Below the pieces are notes generated by a model. The model was not told the DNA's origin and searched no databases. It saw only the letters and a list, made by a program, of their open reading frames with translations. A stretch of DNA of 64,000 nt from Terriglobus sp. TAA 43 (lineage in GTDB: Bacteria; Acidobacteriota; Terriglobia; Terriglobales; Acidobacteriaceae): the NCBI RefSeq assembly GCF_000800015.1, contig NZ_JUGR01000002.1, positions 620,001-684,000 on the forward strand, in the 5' to 3' direction. This document shows positions 35,486 to 43,102 of the stretch, piece after piece; position 1 is the stretch's first letter, and every line of letters begins with the position of its first letter. A program made the translations under genes and the position numbers.

Positions 35486-38422
35486 TTACCGTTTCGCCCT
35501 CTGCAAAATCAACGCAGGCTGAGTTCCTGCTCCGCGTCGACCAAGCCCTAACGACGGATCGGAACCATCCGGCGGCGGCCCAATCACAGGATGCGGACCA
35601 GTATCAGCTGCACGCGCAGGCTGTCCTCCACGCGGTGGCATCGTCCTGTGCAACTCCATACGGTCTCCCGTCAGACTGCCGTCATACGTTGTGCTTCCAG
35701 ACGTGAAGTGAACGCGGCCACCTTCCACCGTTCCCTGCACCGCGCCAGTAGTAGCAGGTCCGAACATCGCCGGTGGAGCATCAATAGAGCCCGTCAACAC
35801 ACTGGCACGCTGGATGAACGTATACAGCGTGTCGCCAGATACAGCCAGCTGAAGCGGATCAGGTCCGCTAGGACCTTCCTGCAACACAGGCCGCCACAAT
35901 CCGGTCACTCCCTCACCAGCAGGCACATCGCGCTTCCAAACAGCCACTTCCGGTCGCGGCTTCGATGCTCGCGACATTACAGCCGCTGAAGCCGGTTCCA
36001 GCCCAGGCGAAGTGATCTCGATCGTGACATTGCCACTCTCTCGAGTCGCCTGCACAATCCCCATACACATCCCTGCAAATGCCTTGCGACTGCTCCCCGT
36101 GTCCGGCTCATGCGACACAGGATTGCCATTCCCCGTTCCCTTCACGCGTGCTGGCCCACTCACCTTGAAAGAGATTTCGTTATCCGTAACAGGTAGCACG
36201 CGACCTTCAGCATCGTGTACTTCCGCCACCACAAACACCAGATCCGCACCATCAGCATCCATCTCAGTACGATCAACGCGAATCGCCAGCTTCGCTGCTT
36301 TACCCGTCGTTTCGCGCTTCGTCGACATCACTTGCTTTCCTGCCTTGAAGCCGCGAGCCTCCAGCGTTCCCTGCTTGTAAGTCACAATCCATTGCAGGTG
36401 CGAATCCTTTGGCACGCGCTGTCGCCCAAGACTCGTGCCATCTTGCAACAGTTCCACCTCGTCCATGTTGGAGTGCGCCCAGACTGCAATCTCCTTACCC
36501 ACAAAATCCGGCCAGTTCCAGTGCGGAAAAATGTGGAGCACCGGCTTCGCAGTCCACCATGCCTGGTAGTAAAAGTACGTGTCCTTAGGAAAGCCACACG
36601 TATCCAGAAAGCCGTACTCTGAGTTGATATTGGGCCACTGAAACGGTGAAGGCTCACCGCGATAATCAAATCCCGTCCACACAAATCCGCCACTCATCCA
36701 CGGCCGCGTGTTCACAAAACGCCACCATCCTTCAGCCGATGCACGCCCCGAGGTGGTGTATGGATCATAAGAACTCACAGCACCACTCGCCTCATCAATG
36801 GCGTACGCTCCGCGCGTCGCCACAGCGCTGACATTCTCTGTCCCCAGGCACGGCAGCGTGGGATGCGTCTTGTGGAACGCCTCAATCTGCGGGTCAGCAT
36901 AGTTGTAACCAATCACGTCGCTCACCATCAGCCCACCCTGCCCCAGCCCCATGCCAAGCGGTGGCGGCGCCACTGTAACCGGTCGCGATCCATCCAGCTT
37001 TATTGCCGACCGCTTCATCGTCGACAAAATGTGCAGCCCCGTCTCCGTCGTCGCCTCGCGCTCTTCATTGCCCATGTTCCACATGAAGACAGAAGGATGG
37101 TTGCGATCGCGACGAATCAGATTTTCAAACTGCGCAATGCCTTCCGGATTCGAAGACATCATGCGTGTTTCATCCAGAAACAGCATGCCCATCTCGTCGC
37201 ATGCATCCAGCAGCTCCGATGTGGGTGGATTATGCGCACTGCGATACGCATTGCATCCCACCTCCTGCAATGTCTTCACACGGAAGCGCTGCGCCGCATC
37301 CGGCAGTGCCACGCCAAGACCTGCATGATCCTGGTGATTGCATGTGCCCTTGATCTTGACCGACTTCCCATTCAGGAAAAATCCGTCATTGGCATCGAAG
37401 CGCAGAGTGCGTATACCAAAGCGCGTCTCATATCGATCCATCGCCACACCGTCTGCATCCACCTCAGTCACCAGGCGATACAGATTGCGTTCCTCCAGCG
37501 ACCACAGCGCGACATCACTCACACTCATCTGCTGTTCAAATATGCCCGTCCCATCTCCAGGAACTGCCATCGGCTTTGTTGTAACTTTCCCCACAGTCTT
37601 TCCACTGGGATCAATCACGGTCGATGTCACGCGCACAGCCTTTGAAGCACCGGCGTTATTCTCCACCTCGGTGCGGATCTGCAGATTCGCCTTTCTGCCT
37701 TCCACCGTCGAGCGAACAAACGTACCCCACTGCGCCACGTGAACAGGAGCCGTCTTCACCAGCCACGTGTGCCGATAAATCCCCGCACCTTCGTAGAACC
37801 ATCCATCGCTTTCCGTCGCGTCCACACGCAGCAACAACACATTCGGTTCGCCCGGCTTCATGAAGTCCGTCACGTCATAACGGAAAGGATCATAACCGCC
37901 GCGATGACGCCCAATGTAGTACCCGTTAAAGACCACAAGCGCTTCACGGTACACACCATCAAACTCAACACTGATGCGCTTTCCCGCATCGTCTTTCGCA
38001 AGCGTGAAGACGCGTCGATACCAACCCACACTGTTTTCTGGATACGAGCGACCAATCGGATAAAAGCCTTTGCTGCTCAGCGATGGATCGTTCTTGAATG
38101 GCAGCGAAATCACCCAGTCATGCGGCAGATCAACATCCGTCCAGCCAGTGTCATCAAAGGGGAGCGCCGCGGCGGGCAGGAAGTTTCCAGTCTTCTGAAA
38201 CGAACCGTTGCGGCCTGTGTTGTAACCAAAATCCTTGGCCGCATCCGTCGCATGGCCAAAATGAAACCGCCAGCCAGCGTCCAGACAAAGTCGTTCGCGT
38301 ACGGTGTGGGAAGCCGAAGTCTGCGCCGGTAATAACTCTGCAGGCAGCAAGCCCAACGTGGGTAGAGCCACTCCGCTCTTCAATACTTCCCTGCGCGACC
38401 ACGAAGCCATAGACATTCTCAT
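35486..38422 (-). CDS. Tat-exported GH2 beta-galactosidase-like enzyme
   Basis: 978 residues. A twin-arginine signal (SWSRREVLKSGVALP) starts the protein. The sugar-binding, Ig-like and TIM-barrel domains are in the GH2 order: LPHDWVISLPF, GWYRRVFTL, GVYREALVVFNG, GTCNHQDHAGLG, RSAHNPPTSELLDACDEMG. Catalytic residues are E453 in NMGNEER (acid/base) and E529 in GTENVS (nucleophile candidate). Further Ig-like domains and a DUF4982-type region follow. The family includes beta-galactosidases, beta-glucuronidases and beta-mannosidases; GalA-like hydrolysis of galactans is a reasonable guess. Three ATGs cluster at the 5' end; the first is used. Confidence 0.88.
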   Translation of the reverse strand: MRMSMASWSRREVLKSGVALPTLGLLPAELLPAQTSASHTVRERLCLDAGWRFHFGHATDAAKDFGYNTGRNGSFQKTGNFLPAAALPFDDTGWTDVDLPHDWVISLPFKNDPSLSSKGFYPIGRSYPENSVGWYRRVFTLAKDDAGKRISVEFDGVYREALVVFNGYYIGRHRGGYDPFRYDVTDFMKPGEPNVLLLRVDATESDGWFYEGAGIYRHTWLVKTAPVHVAQWGTFVRSTVEGRKANLQIRTEVENNAGASKAVRVTSTVIDPSGKTVGKVTTKPMAVPGDGTGIFEQQMSVSDVALWSLEERNLYRLVTEVDADGVAMDRYETRFGIRTLRFDANDGFFLNGKSVKIKGTCNHQDHAGLGVALPDAAQRFRVKTLQEVGCNAYRSAHNPPTSELLDACDEMGMLFLDETRMMSSNPEGIAQFENLIRRDRNHPSVFMWNMGNEEREATTETGLHILSTMKRSAIKLDGSRPVTVAPPPLGMGLGQGGLMVSDVIGYNYADPQIEAFHKTHPTLPCLGTENVSAVATRGAYAIDEASGAVSSYDPYTTSGRASAEGWWRFVNTRPWMSGGFVWTGFDYRGEPSPFQWPNINSEYGFLDTCGFPKDTYFYYQAWWTAKPVLHIFPHWNWPDFVGKEIAVWAHSNMDEVELLQDGTSLGRQRVPKDSHLQWIVTYKQGTLEARGFKAGKQVMSTKRETTGKAAKLAIRVDRTEMDADGADLVFVVAEVHDAEGRVLPVTDNEISFKVSGPARVKGTGNGNPVSHEPDTGSSRKAFAGMCMGIVQATRESGNVTIEITSPGLEPASAAVMSRASKPRPEVAVWKRDVPAGEGVTGLWRPVLQEGPSGPDPLQLAVSGDTLYTFIQRASVLTGSIDAPPAMFGPATTGAVQGTVEGGRVHFTSGSTTYDGSLTGDRMELHRTMPPRGGQPARAADTGPHPVIGPPPDGSDPSLGLGRRGAGTQPALILQRAKR

Positions 38423-38660
38423 TCAGAAAGAGTGCCCACTCAAGAATCCGGGCCGCACCATCCTAGCCTTAATTGAATCGTCTCAACCAGCGAAAAATTG
38501 CGGGCCTGCATCATCCACACAACAAGCGATGCATGCACTGCGATTACTGTGGTGTATGCACACGAAACGTGAGACCGGGAAAGACTCGTGAGATTGGAAA
38601 TGACCTCGAACTAACAAACAGTGATCACTAATCCAAACGCAGACAGGTCGGAGGAACAAC

Positions 38661-39053
38661 ATGCAGCAGGAAGCAACCAACGGTCTGGTGATACGCCGTA
38701 GCAGTCACACTGTTGATGAAGTCGTGCAGTCGTTGCAGGCGATGTTAGTGGCAAAAGGCATCCACCTCTTCGCTCTCGTCGACCACAGTGGAGAAGCCGC
38801 GAAAGCTGGTCTCACCATGCGACCCACCAAGCTGTTCATCTTCGGCGATCCCAAAGCCGGAACCCCGCTCATGCTCGCGTCCATCACCAGCGCGATTGAC
38901 CTGCCGCTCAAAATTCTCGTTTGGGAAGACGAACAGGGAGCAACACAACTGGCCTACAACGATCCCACCTACCTCGCCACGCGCCACCACATACCGGAAA
39001 CTCTGCTGGCAAACATCTCCGGCATTGAGAAGATCGTCGAAAAGCTCCTATAG
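38661..39053 (+). CDS. DUF302-domain protein
   Basis: 130 residues. The SSHTVDEVVQSLQAML start, IHLFALVDHSGEAAKAGL, PTKLFIFGDPKAGTPLM and PLKILVWEDEQGATQLAYNDP are the full DUF302 signature. The fold is alpha/beta and sometimes fused to cytochrome or ABC proteins; function is not established. GGAGGA stands 5-6 nt before the ATG, an unusually strong ribosome site for this window. It is a single gene, followed by repeat element A. Confidence 0.9.
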   Translation: MQQEATNGLVIRRSSHTVDEVVQSLQAMLVAKGIHLFALVDHSGEAAKAGLTMRPTKLFIFGDPKAGTPLMLASITSAIDLPLKILVWEDEQGATQLAYNDPTYLATRHHIPETLLANISGIEKIVEKLL

Positions 39054-39083
39054 ACAGACACGAACAGGCACAAGCAAAAATCC

Positions 39084-39331
39084 TGTCAAGCCCCCAAACC
39101 ACCCAACCTCAACAAACCAAACGAAATAGAGTTGGCAGGTTATTTCCTCTCGCTCTCTAAAATAGAAATAGAGCCATCAATCGCTGAGTAAGCGGAGCAC
39201 CAACTCAGCTCCTAACTCGTTTAGAAAGACGATTTTGCCTCTAACGCCAATGGACAGACGATTTTAGCGACACCAAAATCGTAACTCCAATAGAAAGACG
39301 ATTTTAGAAAAACAGGGGGGAGGGGGTACCC
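39084..39331 (-). repeat. Multi-box intergenic repeat element, copy A
   Basis: Strand is given by the box order of copy B (57548-57807). On the + strand the boxes are: TGTCAAGCCCC (39084-39094), a 25-nt box containing GTTGGCAGG flanked by GAAATA and TATTTC (39123-39147), an 18-nt box CTAAAATAGAAATAG (39154-39171), a 25-nt box with TTTAGAAAGACGATTTTG (39220-39244), a 23-nt box with CAGACGATTTTAGCG (39247-39269), and a 40-nt box ending GGGGGTACC (39291-39330). Every box recurs in copy B and spacings match except one (48 versus 58 nt). No coding potential is seen. Confidence 0.85.
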
Positions 39332-39367
39332 TCCACCGACGGTAAGTGGAACAACACGCCGTAGGCG

Positions 39368-39407
39368 TCGAGAACAGTACGAAGTACTCGAGAACGGTAC
39401 GAAGTAC
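39368..39407. repeat. 20-bp tandem repeat pair abutting the tldE stop
   Basis: TCGAGAACAGTACGAAGTAC (39368-39387) is followed directly by TCGAGAACGGTACGAAGTAC (39388-39407). The last base forms part of the neighbouring stop codon. Same family as 25272-25322. Confidence 0.85.
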
Positions 39408-40783
39408 TAGGAGCCGGCGATCGTCATGCCCTCAACGCGGAAGCATGGAGAAGCTGAGGCACCGCGAAAAATCAGATCGTTCCCAACCGCAACAATGTTG
39501 CGATACATGTCCTTCAGATTGCCAGCAATCGTGATCTCTTCCACAGCGCCAGTGAACTCACCGTTCTCAATCCACAAACCAGCAGCGCCCTGCGAATAGT
39601 CGCCGGTCACAAGGTTCACACCGCTACCAAGAACCTCGGTGACGTAAAGCCCGTTCTGCACTTCGGCGATGATCTCGCGCGGTGTCAGCGTTCCAGCTTC
39701 CAGGTAGAAGTTACCCGCACCAATACCTGGCGCTCCTGCCAATCCACGCGAAGCATTGCCCGTACTCTTCACACCCAGCTTGCGCGCGGTGTAAGTGTTG
39801 GTCACATAGGTCTGCAACACGCCCTTGTCCACGATCACCTTGCGCTGCATCGGCAAACCATCACCATCAAACGGCAACGTGCCAAAGCCACCAAGCATCG
39901 GCTCCAGCATCATCGTGCCATCATCCACAACCGTCACCAGCGGACTGGCAATCTGCTCGCCCAGCTTGTCCTCGAACATCGACGCATGACGATAGATCGC
40001 ATCGCCATTCACCGCGCTGAAGATATCGCCAATGATGCCGCGCGCAATCTCCCGCGAGAACACCACGGAAGCCTTCTGCGTCTTCACCCTGCGAGAGCCA
40101 AGTCGACGCACCGCACGCTTCGCCGCCTCTCTGCCAACATCCTCAGGTGACTCCAGCTTCGTCAACGTACGCGCACCGCTGCTCCATCCATCGCGTTGCA
40201 TCCCGGAAGCATCCTGCGCAATTGCCATCACGCCAATGCCGCAGTAGCTCTTGCGATACTCACCCGCAAACCCACGCGAGTTGGCAATCGCCTTGTACGA
40301 CGTCGCGGCTGAGAACGTCCCGCCATCACTGTTCTGGATACGCACATCCGCAGCCATCGCCGCAGCCTCGGTCGCACGTGCCATCTCGATACGTTCCGCG
40401 GCAGGCAGCTTGTACACATCCTCGAAGTAGATGTGCAGACCCTCCGCGTTACGAGTAGTCGAGTACTCAGTCGCATCCGGCAACCCCGCAAACGGGTCTT
40501 CCTCGGTAATGCGTGCCAACTCCACCGCACCACTCACCAACCTCTTGAGGCTCTCCTCACTCAGGTCATTGGTGGAAGTACTAGCAGTACGCAGCCCATG
40601 AAACACCCGCAACCCAATCGCCCGCGACGTAGACTCCGTAAGCGTCTCCACCTGCCCCAGCCGCACCTTGGTGGAGAACTCATCCCCCTCCACCACCACG
40701 GCCTCAGCATCGGTAGCCCCCGCCCCCAACGCACGCTCCACAATCTCCTGCACCAGAGTCGAACTTACTTGTGTCCCCGCCAT
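39407..40783 (-). CDS. TldE/PmbA-type subunit of the TldD/TldE metalloprotease
   Basis: 458 residues. Consistent with the metal-free partner of TldD: GAGATDAEAVVVEGDEFSTKVRLGQVETLTES at the N-terminus, the family block ASRGLAGAPGIGAGNFYLEAGTLTPREI, and GSGVNLVTGDYSQGAAGLWIENGE at the C-terminus. There is no HExxxH. In Enterobacteria the TldD/E heterodimer trims unfolded peptides (CcdA, microcin B17, PQQ-precursor-like substrates). The start lies 19 nt inside the upstream small gene, so it is translationally coupled to it. Confidence 0.93.
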   Translation of the reverse strand: MAGTQVSSTLVQEIVERALGAGATDAEAVVVEGDEFSTKVRLGQVETLTESTSRAIGLRVFHGLRTASTSTNDLSEESLKRLVSGAVELARITEEDPFAGLPDATEYSTTRNAEGLHIYFEDVYKLPAAERIEMARATEAAAMAADVRIQNSDGGTFSAATSYKAIANSRGFAGEYRKSYCGIGVMAIAQDASGMQRDGWSSGARTLTKLESPEDVGREAAKRAVRRLGSRRVKTQKASVVFSREIARGIIGDIFSAVNGDAIYRHASMFEDKLGEQIASPLVTVVDDGTMMLEPMLGGFGTLPFDGDGLPMQRKVIVDKGVLQTYVTNTYTARKLGVKSTGNASRGLAGAPGIGAGNFYLEAGTLTPREIIAEVQNGLYVTEVLGSGVNLVTGDYSQGAAGLWIENGEFTGAVEEITIAGNLKDMYRNIVAVGNDLIFRGASASPCFRVEGMTIAGS

Positions 40784-41052
40784 GCTTTCATCACCTTTAC
40801 CGGTTTACCGTTGCGGTTGAGCTGAACTACAGCGCAATAGCGCTTGCCATTCTGCGTTCCGGCTTCACTACCATCAGAACCAACGAGATTGTCCATCTCT
40901 TCCAGCAGTCGCTGCGAACCGCCCTGCTCTGCAAGCGTTAACGAATCCTTGCCGTCTGGAGCGTCCAGAAATGCATTGCCTGCTGTTCCGGAGCGAACAC
41001 CGCAGTAAGTGTGCGTTGTGGATGCTGGTACATATACAGCTGTAAATGGCAT
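40765..41052 (-). CDS. Small protein of unknown function between tldD and tldE
   Basis: 95 residues, starting at an ATG that shares one base with the tldD stop (TGATG) and ending 19 nt inside tldE, so all three are one coupled operon. Residues include ATG-proximal AVYVPASTTHTYCGVRSG, a helix-forming SQRLLEEMDNLVG and a basic C-terminus (KPVKVMKAWRGHK). Two cysteines are present. No family recognised. It exactly fills the gap between the two subunits and has no alternative reading, so it is probably real. A subunit, chaperone or substrate of the protease is conceivable but not shown. Confidence 0.65.
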   Translation of the reverse strand: MPFTAVYVPASTTHTYCGVRSGTAGNAFLDAPDGKDSLTLAEQGGSQRLLEEMDNLVGSDGSEAGTQNGKRYCAVVQLNRNGKPVKVMKAWRGHK

Positions 41053-42506
41053 CAGTTCCCTGTCCCGCCGACCGTCACCTTGTCCAGCTTCACCGTCGGC
41101 ATACCCACGCCAACAGGCACGCCCTGCCCGCGCTTACCGCAGGTACCAATGCCCTCATCCAACGCCAGATCATGGCCCACCATGCTCACGTGCTTCAGTG
41201 CCGTAGCACCATCACCGATCAGCATCGCGCCCTTAACCGGCGCGGTCACCTTGCCATCCTCAATCAGGTAAGCCTCGCTGGCGGCGAATACGAACTTGCC
41301 ATTGGTAATGTCCACCGAACCTCCGGAGAAGTTCACCGCATACAACCCGCGCTTCACACTGCGCAGGATGTCCGCAGGATCATCCTCACCCGCCAGCATG
41401 TAGGTGTTGGTCATACGTGGCATCGGCACGCAGGCATAGCTCTCACGGCGTCCGCTACCCGTCGACTGCAACCCCATCACCTTCGCCGACAGCTTGTCCC
41501 TCATGTACTGCCGCAGGATGCCCTTCTCGATGAGGACGTTGTTACGCGTAGGCGTGCCTTCGTCATCCACGTTCAGTGACCCGCGACGGTTGGCAATGGT
41601 GCCGTTGTCCACTACGGTCACCTTGTCCGTCGCCACACGCTGCCCCATCAACCCGGCAAAGGCCGACTGCTTCTTCCGGTTGAAGTCCGCCTCCAAACCA
41701 TGTCCCACAGCCTCGTGGATAAGCACGCCCGGCCATCCCGGCCCCAGCACCACTTCCATCTCACCCGCCGGCGCCGCCACCGCATCCATCTGCAGGATGG
41801 CCTGCCGCGCCGCCTGCTGGGCAAAGTGCTCCGGAGTGCGCTCTGTGGTGTAGTAGTCCAGCTTGACACGGCCACCGCCTCCGCCAGACCCGCGCGTGGT
41901 GACCCCGTCCGCCCCCTTGGCAATTACAGAAACGCTGAACCGGCTCAATGGCTGCGTGTCTGAAGCCCATGTTCCATCGCTGGCCGCAATCAGAATGTGG
42001 CGAACCTCATCGTTGAATCCCGCGCGAACCTGCGTGATGCGCAAGTCATACGCACGCGCCGCTTTGTCCGCACGCTGCACCAACGCCAACTTCTCGCGTA
42101 TCTCCGCATCAAGACCAATCACCGGATACAGATCATGTACCTGCGTCTCGACAAACGGCACAACCTGCTGCTTCGCGGGCCCGCTGGCTATCAACGCGGC
42201 CGTCTTCGCCGCATGGATCAGCCGCTCTTCCTCCAGCGAATCTGTATAGCTGTAACCGGTGCGTTCGCCGCTGAGCACGCGGACACCGCAACCCATGCTG
42301 TGACCCTGGCTAGCCGACTTCACAATCCCCTCATCAATCCCGATAGAAGACGAGGTGACCGACTCGAAGTACAGCTCTGCGAAGTCGCCACCAGCACTCA
42401 ACGCAGCCGCCAGACAGCGCGTGACAAGCGCGTAGTCGACACCGAAGCGTGCCTGGAAATAGTTGGGAGAAGTCGATGCGGACGGCGTGACGGCCAGGCT
42501 ACTCAT
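41052..42506 (-). CDS. tldD: TldD zinc metalloprotease subunit
   Basis: 484 residues, normal for TldD. The zinc motif is HEAVGH (H264, E265, H269) in GVLIHEAVGHGLEADF. Other landmarks are GVRVLSGERTGYSYTD, EMEVVLGPGWPG, FAGLMGQRVATDKVTVVDNGT and NVLIEKGILRQYM with GSGRRESYACVPMPRMTNTYM. It forms a heterodimer with TldE and degrades short unfolded peptides inside the barrel-shaped complex. First gene of a three-gene operon, divergent from the YfiT-like gene across 35 bases. Confidence 0.96.
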   Translation of the reverse strand: MSSLAVTPSASTSPNYFQARFGVDYALVTRCLAAALSAGGDFAELYFESVTSSSIGIDEGIVKSASQGHSMGCGVRVLSGERTGYSYTDSLEEERLIHAAKTAALIASGPAKQQVVPFVETQVHDLYPVIGLDAEIREKLALVQRADKAARAYDLRITQVRAGFNDEVRHILIAASDGTWASDTQPLSRFSVSVIAKGADGVTTRGSGGGGGRVKLDYYTTERTPEHFAQQAARQAILQMDAVAAPAGEMEVVLGPGWPGVLIHEAVGHGLEADFNRKKQSAFAGLMGQRVATDKVTVVDNGTIANRRGSLNVDDEGTPTRNNVLIEKGILRQYMRDKLSAKVMGLQSTGSGRRESYACVPMPRMTNTYMLAGEDDPADILRSVKRGLYAVNFSGGSVDITNGKFVFAASEAYLIEDGKVTAPVKGAMLIGDGATALKHVSMVGHDLALDEGIGTCGKRGQGVPVGVGMPTVKLDKVTVGGTGN

Positions 42507-42541
42507 TCTGTCCTGATTCTACGCCTCTGTGTGCTAGGTTC

Positions 42542-43099
42542 ATGAGGATGACAACCGACACCCAAACGCAGCCATCCAGCGATCCACGGTACCCTGTGGG
42601 CCGCTTCCACAAGCCGGAAGTCGTGGAAGTTGCCGCTATTGAAGAGGGACTTAACACGCTGGAAAACCTCCCACAGCGTCTCCGGAACGCAGTCTCCGAT
42701 CTGAACGATACACAGCTTGCCACGCCGTACCGTGAAGGTGGATGGACGTTGCAGCAGACAGTGAATCACGTAGCCGATTCGCACATGAATGCCTACATCC
42801 GAATGAAGCTTGCCCTGACCGAAGATGCACCCGTGATCAGGACATACGAAGAGGCGCTTTGGGCCGAGTTATCCGATGGCAAGAATGCACCCGTGGAATG
42901 GTCGTTGCAACTCCTTGACGCACTACATTCACGCTGGGTGATGCTGTTGCGCTCACTCGACGATAAGCAGTGGCAACGCACGTTTGTGCATCCCGAACAT
43001 GGTCCAGTCACCCTCCAAACAGGACTGGTCATGTACGACTGGCACAGCCGCCATCATCTGGCACACATAACTTCGCTGCGGCAGGCCAAAGGCTGGTAA
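42542..43099 (+). CDS. DinB-fold YfiT-like putative metal-dependent hydrolase/bacillithiol transferase
   Basis: 185 residues. The YfiT pattern is nearly complete: DPRYPVGRF, YREGGWTLQQTVNHVADSHMNAYIRMKLALTEDAP, SLQLLDALHSRWVMLLRSL, HPEHG and YDWHSRHHLAHI. The histidines H81-equivalent (DSHMN) and HxxxH (HSRHHLAH) would bind the metal in the DinB four-helix bundle. Acidobacteria can carry bacillithiol-like biochemistry, but the actual substrate is not known here. The next gene begins 3 bases after the stop, so a two-gene operon is likely. Confidence 0.9.
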   Translation: MRMTTDTQTQPSSDPRYPVGRFHKPEVVEVAAIEEGLNTLENLPQRLRNAVSDLNDTQLATPYREGGWTLQQTVNHVADSHMNAYIRMKLALTEDAPVIRTYEEALWAELSDGKNAPVEWSLQLLDALHSRWVMLLRSLDDKQWQRTFVHPEHGPVTLQTGLVMYDWHSRHHLAHITSLRQAKGW

Positions 43100-43102
43100 G
43101 CA

